A stretch of 64,000 nt of DNA from Colletotrichum lupini (Eukaryota; Ascomycota; Sordariomycetes; Glomerellales; Glomerellaceae). Under the pieces are notes generated by a model. That model was not told where the DNA came from. It made no database searches and worked only from the letters and a program-made list of their open reading frames with translations. Both the position numbers and the translations under genes were made by a program. Positions 1-11,834 of the stretch are shown in pieces. Positions within the stretch are counted from its first letter, which is position 1. Every line of letters begins with the position of its first letter. The stretch covers positions 2,852,001 through 2,916,000 of the forward strand of contig NC_064680.1 in NCBI RefSeq assembly GCF_023278565.1, written 5' to 3'.

Positions 1-535
1 TCATGGTTTGCCGCTTTTGCATCCGATGAGAGAGAGAGAGAGAAAGCTGCGCTTATTCGGGGGGCCCAGTGGAGGGAGTGCGAAAACCGGGAAAGGCCAC
101 CACAGGAGGGGGAGGGGTGTATGTGTGTGACACTGAGCCGAGCGAGTTGGTCTAGTTTGGACAGGATAGGATCCCTAGGATAGGATAGGTCAGGATAGGT
201 CACCCCGACGAGGTTTAGGGATCCTCGGCCACCGACCGCTTCAGCTGGGCTCATTGGGGGGGGAGCGAGGGGGGAGGAGGGCGCCCAGTCTCCTGGTTGC
301 TGAGGTGTGTGCTGCTTTTACCACTGCGTAGCTACGTAAGTAAGGTGAGGGAGGTATGTTGGTGAGCGAGTACATAAGGCGGGAGGGGGAAGCTCTCCTT
401 CTCCTCACTTCCTCTCGACCCAGTTGTTAATTCAAACCACCATCACCATCATCTTCACATAGACGTCTGTATAGACCCGTACATACAACCCGCCACCTCT
501 CTCTTCCCACCACCAAAACAAACCAAACCGTCAAC
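1..535. promoter_or_regulatory. Upstream region of the small Cys-rich gene, with GGATAG repeats
   Basis: No gene is seen. The segment holds a short GA microsatellite (about 29-44), a cluster of AGGATAGG-type direct repeats (163-200), and a pyrimidine- and CACCAT-rich leader just before the ATG at 536. This is the usual look of a strongly expressed fungal promoter and 5' UTR. Promoter function is inferred from position only. Confidence 0.5.
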
Positions 536-773
536 ATGCCCGCTCCCGAGGCTCCCCAGCAGCAGGCCCCCATGGAGGTCCCCGTTGAGAACGGCATCGT
601 CACTCAGCAGCCCGTAAGCTCAACTTCCTCTTTCCTACATCACGAGTCCAACGGTGCTGACAATGAGATGATAGTCCGCCGAGCCCCAGCCCGAGATGGG
701 TCTCCGTGGTGGTGAGGAGGCTGGCTGCGAGCTCTGCTGCGGCCTCTGCGGCTGCGAGGAGTCTTGCTGCTAA
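536..773 (+). CDS. 58-aa cysteine-rich C-terminus protein, two exons
   Basis: Exons are 536-613 and 675-773, separated by a 61-bp GTAAGC...TAG intron in phase 0, giving 58 residues. The N-terminal half is Pro/Gln-rich. The second exon carries an MGLRGGEE segment and ends in a tail with seven cysteines (CCGLCGCEESCC plus one upstream Cys). There is no signal peptide and no classical domain. The layout of a Pro/Gln-rich head and a compact Cys-rich tail resembles small fungal stress or CYSTM-like proteins, or a metal-binding peptide, but I cannot assign a family. The start is the first ATG after a CACCA-rich leader. The exon join is supported by phase and by the continued small-protein composition. 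Confidence 0.7.
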
Positions 774-2329
774 GCAGTTCCTTTCCACGATTGACGGGAA
801 GATGATAGTGGAGGAAATGAAACTTTTGGGAGGAACTTGAGGGTCACCCTTTTTCGGCGTTTAGGGGCGATTTACTACCATTACCTACCGATTCTAGGAG
901 GAGACGGAAACGACTTGGAGATTTTTTGGATGCTATTATATATATATCACCGATAAACAATCGAATATATTTCACTTTGACATCAAATTCTATTGCAACC
1001 TTCAGATGTCTGAGCCAAGCAATGTCGTTGAAGAGCAGAGGCTCAAAAAAGTCTTGGGGTGATGCGAGGCGGCGGTCCCTGGGCTGCCAAGCTTTCAAGT
1101 GCGCGGGTAGATCTCTTGGGGAGTCTTGGCACGCCTTAGCGAGGTGCTTGGAAGGGCTGAGTGGCAGCAGTGTGTGCGAAAGGGGTGTGTTCGGGTACGT
1201 CAGACCTCGCTGCAGAAGCCGCCCGCAAGCCGAGACCTTCTTTTTTTTGCCAGCTGTTGCAGCTTTTGCTGGTTACTGCGCCATGCTGTCAACAACTTCA
1301 CTTCATCCCTCCCCCGCCATTGGATTGTCCTGCATCACCGCCTTTTCTGGGCTCATTGGATCTCCGTGGAAGAATCGTCCGAGGCAGGTAGAAGTCATCG
1401 CACTCTTTCAGGGCCTCCCAGCGTCGTCATTCGTGCCCGATGACCGTGCAGCGAGGGCACGTACTCGGGAGAAATGACGATGGACCTCCCGAGTCCCGTC
1501 TTCTTCCCGTCGGTTCCGCGAAGGATCACCACCCCCTTCCCCAGTGGTCGATGCACCCTTGACGTGTTCACGAGCCCATTCCTGTCATGGTTTCAGACTT
1601 TGCAGGTTGCTGAGTGATTTTGTGCGATTTTGAATATCACTCACCTTACTCTTTCCCGCCATTTGCCAGTCTGACTTCAGGTGAAACGCGAACTCTACCT
1701 TATTCCTCCGTCCCCTATCCCCTGCCAACTTGACCTCCCTCCCCCAACTGCCGCGGACTGCGGACCGGAAGCTGGAACCCCTGGCCCTTTATCCTCCGTT
1801 CTTTGAACACGAGATGGGATGAGAGTTTCGTGGCTGACGCTAACCCTTGTTGAGGGAATTTACTGAGGGAGGAGGCCTCGGTAGGTTGCAAGTTATTTGT
1901 CGTTGCTGAGGAAGTGCCGTGTCGTTTTTGGCGTCGGTGTGAGGTTGGCCAAGTCACGTCACAATCTGAGCTCTCACTCTGACATCTCTTGATCAGGCTC
2001 TGTAGATCTTCCACTTCGAGCTTCAAAGTATCTCAAGAGATGATCTGAAGCAAGTTCAATGAGCGAAAGTATTGAAGAGAGAATTGAGCCAGTGCCAGGC
2101 GCTTTTTTCTTTACATTCGGGAATGCATGCGTAGAAGTACAGGGTAGTCTACAGTCGTTTTTACAGAGGCCGATATCGTGACATACAAGACCCACGGCAA
2201 CCCCAACCACGAGGCTTCAACGATCCAATGCTCCAACTTCCATCACCTCATGTGGCTTCTCTCACAGGTTACTCTTGTCATGTAGACCCTGAGGTAGCCG
2301 TCCCTCCAAGTTCAGACCAGAGGCCTTTT
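774..2329. other. Intergenic, no gene seen
   Basis: This interval of about 1.55 kb lies between the 3' end of the small Cys-rich gene and the 3' end of the DUF3128 gene. Open frames here are short, lack recognisable domains and have no plausible splice partners. It should contain both 3' UTRs. Confidence 0.6.
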
Positions 2330-3393
2330 TTACTTCCCACCGCCAAACGTCCCCGAGATACGATCCACAATCGTAGCCTTGCCCTCCGCCTTGCGCCTCT
2401 CCTTCTCCTTCTCCTGCTCGTCCCACAGCTTCTGCACGTTCTTGGCCACCTCGACGTTGGCCTGGAAGTCCGCCCGCAGCGCCGCCTCCTCGGCCGCCCT
2501 CTCCGACTCGGGCAGCTGCTCCAGTTTCTCCTTCCACGAGGTCTCCAGGTCCGGCCTCGGCGTGTGCGCCGCGGCCGCGGCCGGTGCGGCGACGGGTATC
2601 GCGAAATCGAACTTGGGCACTGGGAGGCCTTCCTTCTTGGCGGCCTCCACGGCCTCTTCCTGCTCAATCATGCGCCCGTAGAGCTGGTCTGCGTGCATCT
2701 GGATGTCTTCTTCCACTTGGGCCGAGCGGCCGTTGATGGATTGGTAGCCGAGGGCCTTGAGGAATCTCTGTTTGGAGGGAGTGTCAGTATTATGTTCTCG
2801 AGACCTCCCCAGCTGGGGTGGATTGAAGATGGGGTCAAGGGGGGTATCCGCACCGTCTGCATGGTATAACACCTCTCAAACTTTTGCACTTGACGCCTGC
2901 ACATCTGCATCCTGTCCTCCCAGTCGCCGCTCTTCATGCAGTTCACCCACTCCTCCTGCTGGATGGCGCAGTTCTCGAGCGCCGCCCGGCCAATGTTGTG
3001 CTTCCTCTGCTTGAACCCGTCCAGCACGTCCATGAGCTTCTCGTGGTCCGTCTTCGTCTCGGCTTCTACCTCGGCGTAGGGCCGGTACGTCTTCCACAGG
3101 TGCGCGTACCGGCCGTCTTGGAAGAGGCTCTCTTTCGGCACGATTGGCCGTTCCGCGGCGGCATCTTGTGACTGTGATTGCGACTGGGCCCGTGCTTGTG
3201 CGGATGCTTCTGCCGCCAGCGCTGCTTGCGCGGCGATTCGTATGGCCTTTTTCTCGGCTTCTTGGACCTGCTGCTGCTGCTGGATCTTGACGGGGGATTC
3301 GCGCTCGAGGTATTCGCGGAGCTTGGGGTCGAGGGACTTGAGAGGGTCGTCGGACGAGGCGCTGGGGCCGAACCAGCCGTCGAACCAACCCAT
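2330..3393 (-). CDS. DUF3128/Emi1-like twin-CX9C protein
   Basis: Exons are 3393-2854 and 2767-2330 on the minus strand. The intron (GTGCGG...CAG) joins ...CYTMQT to RFLKALGY..., giving 325 aa. The start is placed at MGWFDGWFG, although an in-frame ATG lies farther upstream, because this opening looks like a natural N-terminus. Residues 142/152 and 165/175 form two exact CX9C pairs, typical of the CHCH fold of intermembrane-space proteins. The following CYTMQ-RFLKALGY stretch matches my memory of the DUF3128 family (yeast Emi1). Residues 35-80 are Gln/Ala-rich, and the C-terminus has a charged coiled coil. The family predicts a mitochondrial or sporulation-related role. The exact function is unknown. 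Confidence 0.8.
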
Positions 3394-4218
3394 TGCGACG
3401 GAGAGGCTCGAGGATGAACGGGGAAGGCCTTTGGAAGAAACAAGAGCTTTCACCTGGACGAGTTTGGAAAGGATTGAGAAGCTTGGGGACTTTTCGGCTC
3501 GTCGCAAACTGGAAGCTCTGGGAGAATTTCGAGGTGGGTGGCCTTGGACCAATCAGATGGCTGAGAAGACAAGGAACAGCTGTGCATACTTGAAGCTACG
3601 CACTGTATTTGGCACTGTTACATCAGGTCACTCTAATTATGCTGCTCTCGAATACGTTTGATGACCTTCAAGTCCGTAAGTGCGTCTCCCTAGCTACGTA
3701 CTTGGCATTACTCCGTAAATCAAATGTGCTGGTGCTAGTTTGGATGTGGACTTGTTTTGCTATCATTCTCGAGCTGAGGCTTCCATTTGCATCGCTACAG
3801 TATCTTGCCATCAAGGCAACTATTTGCCATGACAGCTCTCCACGTCTTGGTCCGAAAGACCGTCGTTATGCGGGATGTTGTGACAGAGTCGGATGGGGCG
3901 CAGGAACAGCATGTCACTGGATCACCGAGGAGTCTACAGTGGCACAGTCAACCCATCCTAATCATTCTTTTCGTTCATTTGACCCGAGGCGTATCGCAGT
4001 TTTCCGTTCCCGCAAAAATCACAAGCCCATCGTGTGCCCAAGACAGCCAGAGAAGAATCTCTAGATCACAACCACGTGGCTTGGCTGATCGAATTCATTT
4101 TGGTCTCTGATTCTGCATCTATAACACTCATGTGGATGCAGTTTCCCTGATGACCTCCCATCCGGTATGTAATGAAGAACCCACACCGCAGTCACGCCGT
4201 AAATGCCAATGAGCCGAT
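3394..4218. other. Intergenic: promoter of DUF3128 gene and 3' flank of RPS11
   Basis: No gene is recognisable in these 825 bp. The right part should carry the 3' UTR of the ribosomal protein gene and the left part the promoter of the DUF3128 gene. Confidence 0.5.
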
Positions 4219-5044
4219 TTAGAACTTGCTGAAGGACTTGACAGCCTTGCCGGTGCGGGGAAGGACGCGCAGGACGTTGAAGCGGACCTGGAGCCGGTTG
4301 TGTTAGCAAAACAGATTCTTGATGGAGAACGAGCCTCGGGATCAGGCGTCGATCGTGAATGTCGCGTCGCGAACGTACAGTCTTGCTGAGGGGTCTGCAC
4401 TGGCCAACGGTGACCTGGTCACCCTCCTCGACACGGAAAGCGGGGGAAACGTGGGCGGCGAGGTTCTTGTGGCGCTTCTCGTAACGGGCGTACTTGGGGA
4501 TGAAGTGAAGGTATTCTCTGCGGATGATGAGGGTGCGGTGCATCTTGGTGGAAACGACGGTGCCGGTAAGGATACGACCGCGGATAGAGACCTGGCCGGT
4601 GAAGGGGCACTTCTTGTCTGGAGGGGGTCCAACGTTAGCATGTCAGTCCCTTGAATTGGTTTGTGCTGTTTCCCAGCGCGCGTTGCAACAGTCCTCCGTC
4701 GTGTGTCGTATGTTTCCTCCTCTTGTTCTCCAAAGTTCCAATCCTCTTCCGCCGTCGTTTACAGTCCTCCATTCGTGTCGCGAAGTTTCGTCGGAATAAA
4801 AATGTCGTGTCCGTCGCGCGCGCATGGGATTTCCAACACTTCAATCGATCTCGCTCGCCAACGTACCGATGTAGGAGCCCTCAATGGCAGTGGCGGGGGT
4901 ACGGAAACCCAGACCAACGTCCTTGTACCATCTGCGGCCGCTCTTGCCGGGGCGAGCAGACTTCGCCTTGGTCTTCTGGTTAAGGAAGATACCCTTCTGC
5001 TTCTGGAAAGCCCTCTCGGACTGGACGGTCAACTCGGTAGCCAT
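4219..5044 (-). CDS. RPS11: 40S ribosomal protein S11 (uS17)
   Basis: There are three exons on the minus strand: 5044-4867, 4617-4379 and 4287-4219. All introns are GT...AG (donors GTACGT, GTACGT; acceptors CCAG), and the product is 161 aa, the usual size for eukaryotic S11. The protein starts [16 protein letters not shown], contains the [14 protein letters not shown] and [16 protein letters not shown] segments of the family, and ends VKSFSKF. It is a structural protein of the small cytosolic subunit that binds 18S rRNA through its OB-fold. A first intron near residue 59 and a short last exon are plausible for a fungal ribosomal protein gene. The promoter is shared head-to-head with spc7. Confidence 0.96.
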
Positions 5045-5645
5045 CTTGACGTCGTGGTGCGGTCGACTGGGCGGGGGTGGGTGCTGTTGAGGGTTAGGAA
5101 GTCGTTGATGCTGAGCCGCAACTTTTCACCAGAGTCTGCAAAATCGGGGGTGAGAGAACGTGAGGGTCGGGCCTGCCCTGAAATTGCCATTAGGGCTGTG
5201 GACATGAAAAAATTAGCGAGACGCCAGCCCCACCAGTATTCAGCCACATTCAACACTGCAGCCACAGCTTGGACTCTCAGCCACTTTTGGATCATTCCAG
5301 CCACAGCTGACAAAGACTCACAGATTCTGCACCCTGGCACGCCTGGTCGCAAACGTGGTCCATGCGGTGACAGCGGTTTTCGACGCTACCACAGCAACAA
5401 AATCGCGTCTATTGACATCACTCTCTACAAGCCAATCAGAACCCTGGTAGGCAGTAAACAAGACCCATGACAGCCCACCACCCTGCTTTCGAGGGAACAT
5501 ACCTAGATCCTTTGGGCACATTCACGCCACTACCGATTCCAGTCGCGTAGCTCTCCCCAACTTTAAGAGGTGACATGTGCACGCTTCTTTCTTTGACCTG
5601 AAGCTTGATAGCAGCACATCGCCACCACCAGCACTGACTCTCAAT
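5045..5645. promoter_or_regulatory. Divergent promoter between RPS11 and spc7
   Basis: These 601 bp separate the two divergent start codons, so both promoters must lie here. I see no additional coding exon. No specific factor site can be assigned with confidence. Confidence 0.6.
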
Positions 5646-8600
5646 ATGGCTTCATTCGGCGATGCGACACTCCCCTCTACGCGCCGTACACGCAAGTCCA
5701 TCGGCGCGACCACATCGTCGAGAAAGAATGGCGACAAGGAGAATGCGACCATCGACGTCGGAAGTACCCTTGCGGAGAGCAGGAAGAAGTCGCGTAGCAA
5801 GAGTATTGGCCCTGGAGGTCTGGACGCCCTGAAAAGTGCAAATGGGAACCGCAGAGCTGTAAGCAGTGTCGTCTTGATCATCGTCGTCTCACGCGACTAA
5901 CATGCGTTCCTTAGTCTTTAGCTGTGCCTTCACGGCCTCCGCCACGTTCTATCTTGAAGCCCACAATGCCCTTACTACCCGAGATTCCACCACATCGAAA
6001 GCGCGCATCTGACCTTATCGATCTTGGTCCGCCGCGGTCAAGCACCCCAACGACTACAGGCAGTACCGACCCTACAGGCTCAGGCTCCAAGATTGCCTTG
6101 CGCACCGAGGAAGAGCAGCAACAAGCAGCTAAGGAGCGCGAGCGCAGAGACGCAAGACGTAAATCTCTCGCAAATCGCAGAGTATCTTTTGCCGCGGAGG
6201 CAACCCTTCACACTTTCCATGAAATCGATTTCATGCAAGACCCGAATACATCAACAAACAAGTCGCGCCGCAGATCCTCTACCTCAGCCCCGCAGAATGA
6301 AGAGCCGACGGAGCGGCCATCAACCCCGCCTGAGCAGGATGACGATATCGTACCGCAGTCACCCGACAACCAGAGAGAACTACATCAGAAGAAGCGCAGG
6401 AGGAGCTCCACCGCGCCGCTCATGGAATTTTCCGATGAGGAGCAAGATACCATGGCCACAGGTTTCAGCTCCGACTCTGAGCCAGCGGATGCCGTCGAGG
6501 AAGTTGCAGATGACGATGAGGAGGAAGCGTCTGATTCGAATAGCGACTCCGACGATGATGATGGCACGATGATGACCGTCGACGACCACGAAGTTACCAG
6601 CGCCTCAGTCATGTCCAGCCGGACAACAGCATCGGATGACGATAATGACAGTTTGGATGAGGCACTCCGCACAGCTGCTCGGCAGGCTGGCACACAAAGG
6701 CTCGGTTTCGATGATAGTGATGACGAAGAAGTCATTCCCTCTTTTGGTTGGATCAAGAAGAGCAAGCCTGAAGATGATGCATCGCAAGGTCAAGAGAACA
6801 CTGCCCCTCCCCCGCCCGTCCATAATAGCCCGCCCCAGAATGAGGATGGAGATGATCTGGACATGGACATGGAAATGGATATGACTGCTGCCGTCGGAGG
6901 CATCCTCGGTAAACCAGCCGGCGACATCGAACCAGACGAAGAGATGTCCATGGATGTTACCAGAGTACTTGGCGGCATTCTCTCTCGAAATACCAAAACA
7001 CCCGCTGAGAATGACGTGGAGGACCAGACCATGGAGTTCACCACAGCCGTCGGTGCCATTCGCGATTCCAACGCCGATGACGATCTTTTCGACGACACTG
7101 GGGTGGAAAACGAGGATATGTCTATGGAATTCACGAGTGCCATTGGTGGTCTTCTACCATCACATCCCAAGAACGATGCCACCCAGAAGCGCCGTAGGAC
7201 AATGACATCCCGCGAGAACCCAGAGGAGGCAACGATGGACATGGATATGACTGTCGGTGTTGGTCGCATACTGCCATTGGCGGATGCGACTATCCACGGA
7301 GGAGACGCGACGATGGGCATGGACATGACTATCCCGGTCGGCCGTATCCTGTCTTCACAGGACGACACATTGAACGAACTGACGACGCCAATGGACATGA
7401 CGCTCCCTGTTGGCCGGATTCTGCCCTCTTCCCAAGTGTCTGACCAAGATGAAGCAACTATGGGCATGGACATGACCATGGCAATCGGAGGCATCATTCA
7501 GCCATCACAACCTCCAGAGTCTCGCCTCGCCGCCAAGAAACTCATGGAAGCGGAAGTGGATAAGCCAGACACCCCTACCAAGTCCATGTCCGCAAAGCCT
7601 GCGTCACCTGCCAAGAAGCTAGCTGCCTCGGCCAAGAGACACTCAGTTGCAGGGTCAGAAAATGCAAGCAGTCCTGGGTTTAACCCTTTCCACGGCAGAG
7701 GCCTTCGTCAGAGCATGCCGGGTACAGGCTCAATGTCAGAATCACCGGCTAGAACCAGAGCTAGTACCAGAACACCAAGCCCGCCAAAGTCTGTCGCTCC
7801 TTCACACGCCGCTGCTGGAACACCGCTCGACAGTTCTCCAGTCAAGACGCCCCAATCGGTAAAGAAGCCTGCTCGCTCGAAGTCAAAATCTCCAACTAGA
7901 AAGCCTGCAACTCCTTCTCCTGAGAAGACCGCTACTCGGTTGAATATCTTCCAGCAAGATCCAGCTACCGGCGCGAGGACGCCAACCTTTGTTTTGACAC
8001 CGCAAACCCGAAGGCACTCCGGCATCGGCGCGGACAAGCCGGGCCTCGGGTCACCCCGTGTTGCTGCGCTCCTTGACCGAAGGGGATCTCTCGGTGAGAC
8101 AGTCCAGGAGTTCGTTCCCGGTAAGGTCCGTGGTGTAGCCTTTGCTAAACCACAGATCATTGAGGATGAAATCGATAGAGCCCGCCAAGAAGAGGAAGAC
8201 AAAGAAAACGGCAGAAAAATTCTTGAGCGTGAAGCGGATGGTGGCGAAAACGAAAAGGACGCGACCTTGAACTTGAGGGAGATGATTGAAAGCTTGAGCC
8301 CTCAGAAGAAGCGCCTGCAAAGCCGAAAAAGTCTTCACGTCGGAAGTGCACGGGGACTACTTGGCAAGCGGCCTGCCGAGCTCGATGACGAGGAGGATAG
8401 TGAAGACCGCGACGGTATCAAGAGACTCAAAGGCCATCAAGGCAGCCCGGTGAAGAATGTCAAGCTGCAGCAGCCTCCCAGTAAGGCAGAGACTACCGGT
8501 CGCAGATTGACACGATCTGCCAGGAAAAGCATGGAGGAAAATGCTGCAGGGGAAGCGACGCCCACTCATTCTGAGTCGCCTCAGAAGTCTGCAAGCTCGG

Positions 8601-10258
8601 CAAAGTCACCAAAGGGGCACGCTCGATTCAGGGATGTCGAGGAAGACACTGTCCCGCACCCAATGAACCTTGAGGGCTCTCCTACTCGAGACGAATCTGA
8701 AATCATTGACGACGATGCTGAGGAGCGGATTCACCTGCAGGACTTCCTCAACATGACCTCAATTCGCTTCATGGAGCTCACAACCACCAAACGACGTCAC
8801 ACGCAAGCTCCTGATATGTTCAAGGACTTTGGTGGCAAGGAGGATTTATCACTGGAGAACTGCGTCGTCGCCGGTGCATGCACAGTACCTATGCTTGAGC
8901 TCTACCAGCATTCGTGCCGCGAACTCAAGAAGTACATCTCTGAGGGCCGTCGAATCGTTCGCGAGATTGAGTCCGAGACATTTGAGGAGAATCCGCCCTT
9001 GTTCCGAGAATACATGTCAGCATCGCCTGATTTCAAGAACATCCTGGACAATCAGTTCAAGAACGGAAAAACTCATGCTCGTCTCGAGAGCAAGGCGATG
9101 TGGTACGAGTGGCGAATGAAGCTCCAGGAGGGCCTGAGGGAGGGTCTTGTCAGGATCGCTGAGGGCATAGCCGTCGACGACAAGGTACTCCAGCAACAGC
9201 AAAAATTGCTCTCTTCCGTCTTGCCTGCAATTGTGTCGCGTTTCGAGGTCCTTGAACAAGAGCACAAGAACCTGCGGGCTGTTGCAGAGGAGCTTGCCGA
9301 TTGCGATCCGGAAGAGCTGGAGACCGCCAGATCCGACTTGGCCGCGCTTGACAACGATGTCCAAGAAAAGACTCGGCGGGTTGAGGAGCTCCGAAAGCAG
9401 CTGCAAGAGGCGGAACAAGACGTCGAGCAACTTGCGCAAGAGAAGCAACAATGCCACGAGGACATCAAGGAGGCTGAAAAGATCCGTGAGGAATGCCGAG
9501 GTTGGTCGATCAGCGAGATCAGTGCGCTCAAGGGTAAGTTCTTTTTGTCGTACACGAAGAAGTTTGACCCCACCAAGACTGACATGTCTGCAGCTCGAGT
9601 GGATTCTCTTGAAAAGCAGCACGGTTGGGCTGTGACTGGGGTTTCCGGAAGCACCGTCTCAATGACTTATCGCCGCGAGATTGAGCTGGTGTTCGACATG
9701 GCGTCCTTCCAGCGCGGCCAGAAGAACTCGCGCATTGACCTGTGGTACATTGCCGCAAACCGCGAGAATAACCCCCTGCCCTCAACGCCGGAAAAGGAAT
9801 TTTTCCTACAATGCATCCGGGACCACATCCGTGGCTTGCCGCAGAGCCGCACTAAAATTGCGGACCTCCTCCACATGGTTCATGTCGCGTGGGACAAGTC
9901 TAATTCCACTTCCAACCAAATTCGCCGGCTTAACGTCACCTTCCCCACGGTTGTCTCCCGGACTTCGGATTCATCCATCGCAGTCAGGTCTTCGCTTCTT
10001 CTGCCGCCGATTGAGACCAAGGTAGTGATTGCCCTGGAGATTCACGGAGTGAGCAAGCCTGACGGGATCGACTTCACTCTGAAGCCCGAAGCAAATGTTG
10101 TTTATGGAGAGCACTTCAACACTGGCAAGATGGCTGAGTTCTTGAACACCCACTTGGGCGAAGGGGCATTATCGCAAGAGGAGAGCGTGCCCTCGTGGAT
10201 TGATGTTGTTGTTGACCTGCATGAGAGGCTCTTGGCGAGAGGGAGGAAGCAAGGTTGA
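5646..10258 (+). CDS. spc7: Kinetochore scaffold protein Spc7/KNL1 (Spc105 family)
   Basis: Exons are 5646-5858, 5915-9533 and 9594-10258, giving 1,498 aa. Intron 2 (60 bp, GTAAGT...CTGAC...CAG) is in frame, so an unspliced reading would insert 20 residues. The N-terminus has both PP1-docking motifs, SILK at 83-86 and RVSF at 160-163. Residues about 390-600 hold eight degenerate MELT-type repeats (MDMT, MDVT, MEFT forms, each followed by xx[VI]GxI/L), the Mps1-phosphorylated Bub3-Bub1 docking sites. A long Ser/Pro/Lys-rich disordered middle follows. The Spc7 domain begins near residue 1005 (FLNMTSIRFMEL), with a coiled coil about 1165-1280 and the C-terminal RWD region that contacts the Mis12 complex. 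It is the microtubule-facing scaffold of the KMN network and recruits the spindle checkpoint. Confidence 0.95.
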
Positions 10259-11278
10259 GGAGCATTGGTGACCGTATCTTGTTATGATTGACGATGGTGG
10301 AACATTGTTTTTTGGGAGGCAGTATTTCCGGTTTCGTGGCGCGTATGGCGGATACCCAGAGCTTGATGCAAAGCATTGCTTTTGCTTCCGTAATTATCTG
10401 CATAATTCAAACGCAATTGAGTTTCCAACTTAAACCTCGCGTTCCATACCCTATGCAATTTGTTCTACGTGATTTCCTCTGGCCGTCACAGTCGGACGAA
10501 GTATCGGTTACGGGATGAGAATGACCGCTCCTCCAGATGGAAGAAGATGCGCAAATTCTAGAGCAGAGGTTCTGAATTTGAGCAGTTGGTGAGTATGTAT
10601 GATCTCTGTCAGCATGAGATAAGTACGGAGCGAAACATGAGACACACATAAGGTAACGATCAACACCCAGGGCAAATAATCCCTACAACTGAAGCTTAAC
10701 GGGATGAGGGTTGGGTCTCGGTGAACGACTGCTCACCGAGGTGCATCACAAAAGAGCAATATCAACACCACATCTACATAGCCGAATCGTCCAACTGATG
10801 GGCGAATATTTGTTTACAACATGACAAGTGATGTCTCAAGAACGCTATCCCGACCAAACCACTACCCCTTCCACCCAGACCGGGCCACTATTATCCTGTC
10901 TAGACCCACCTTGATCCTGAATACGCATCCCCTTCTGGCATATTCACCTTACATTATCATGAACTTCACCTTAGCAGACAAGACGAAGGTGAATTATCCG
11001 AAAGCCCTACCTCTCTTCACATCACGTGCCGAACGAACCAACCGCCCACCGCTGACCGCCAGCCGGCCCACCACCCACCCGTTGCCCATATCACTTTTTC
11101 TCGCGGCGAAGTTTTGAAAAAACTTCCTCCTCCTTTCCCTCTTTGTCGCGCTTCGATTACGAAATTCATCACCCATTATTTCTTCCCGGCTGCTGATGCT
11201 TGCACGCGCCGCGGATTTGTTTTCTCAATTGACTCACGACTCCCTCACTTACTCCCTGCTACTCGACAAGACCTCACG
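10259..11278. other. Intergenic, no gene seen
   Basis: These 1,020 bp lie between the spc7 stop and the next start codon. Only short frames without coding character are present. The last 150 bp before 11279 are pyrimidine-rich (CTTCCTCC..., CTCCCTCACTTACTCC), as expected of a fungal 5' leader. Confidence 0.5.
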
Positions 11279-11740
11279 ATGGATGTCGCGTGGTTGACTG
11301 AGGCTGGAGAAGTTTCCGCTTCCATCTGGAGGTGGATCTTCTCCATCCTAATCACCACGTACAGCCTCATGTACGACTTCGTCGAACCCTTCACGGAATC
11401 CGCGTGGATGGGCGAGATCGTAGGAGCTTCCGGTTCCTTTTGGGACTGGATCTCCTATCTCCTCACCACCGGTGACCAAGCTTTCCGCGCCTTCTTCAAC
11501 ATGGAGTTGGCACCGTTTACCCCGCTCAATTGCGCACTCGTTCTTGCTGTTCGTCTACTCTGTATCGCCGCGACTAAACGCCTTGAGGTGTATAGTCTGA
11601 GATGGAAGGACGACGGCAAAGATGATCCCTTGTTTCTCCGCGTCGACGTGGATGATGTCTCGGGCGTCTACAAGATCGAGCGAAAGCCCAGGATTCCTGG
11701 TACCTGGCCAGAGGTGTCCTCTCCGACGTCGACCAAATAG
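11279..11740 (+). CDS. Membrane-type N-terminal reading frame (153 aa), possibly exon 1 of the downstream gene
   Basis: The frame opens at ATG 11279 (MDVAWLTEAGEVSAS) and ends at TAG 11738-11740. It contains two hydrophobic helices: about residues 15-32 (IWRWIFSILITTYSLMYDF) and about 80-97 (FTPLNCALVLAVRLLCIAA). A soluble basic/acidic tail follows (LRVDVDDVSGVYKIERKP). I recognise no family. The same frame stays open after the TAG for 10 codons, up to a consensus intron (11773-11834, GTGAGC...GCTGAC...CAG) whose phase leads directly into the long downstream frame. This may therefore be the first exon of one gene broken by a single nonsense codon, or a separate small membrane protein with a 3' neighbour only 33 bp from the intron. 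Confidence 0.6.
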   Translation: MDVAWLTEAGEVSASIWRWIFSILITTYSLMYDFVEPFTESAWMGEIVGASGSFWDWISYLLTTGDQAFRAFFNMELAPFTPLNCALVLAVRLLCIAATKRLEVYSLRWKDDGKDDPLFLRVDVDDVSGVYKIERKPRIPGTWPEVSSPTSTK

Positions 11741-11834
11741 TATTGGTCGCGCGAGAGTGATCCCTCTGTTATGTGAGCGATATTCTTCTTTTCTTCATTG
11801 AAATTATTTCACGATATGCTGACAAAAGGAACAG

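Noticed and set aside
926..1477. 183-codon plus-strand frame
   Set aside because: It has low-complexity translation, no domain, no splice support and overlapping frames on both strands in a region with 3' UTR character.
2228..2869. 213-codon plus-strand frame over the DUF3128 gene
   Set aside because: It is antisense to a well-supported gene, and its Leu/Arg-rich translation is typical of a shadow frame.
6790..7497. 235-codon minus-strand repeat-rich frame
   Set aside because: It is antisense of the MELT repeats in spc7, so its periodicity is inherited from the real gene.
9534..9593. Reading spc7 through 9534-9593 without splicing
   Set aside because: The 60-bp insert has GTAAGT, CTGAC and CAG intron signals, and its translation (GKFFLSYTKKFDP...) breaks the coiled-coil pattern.
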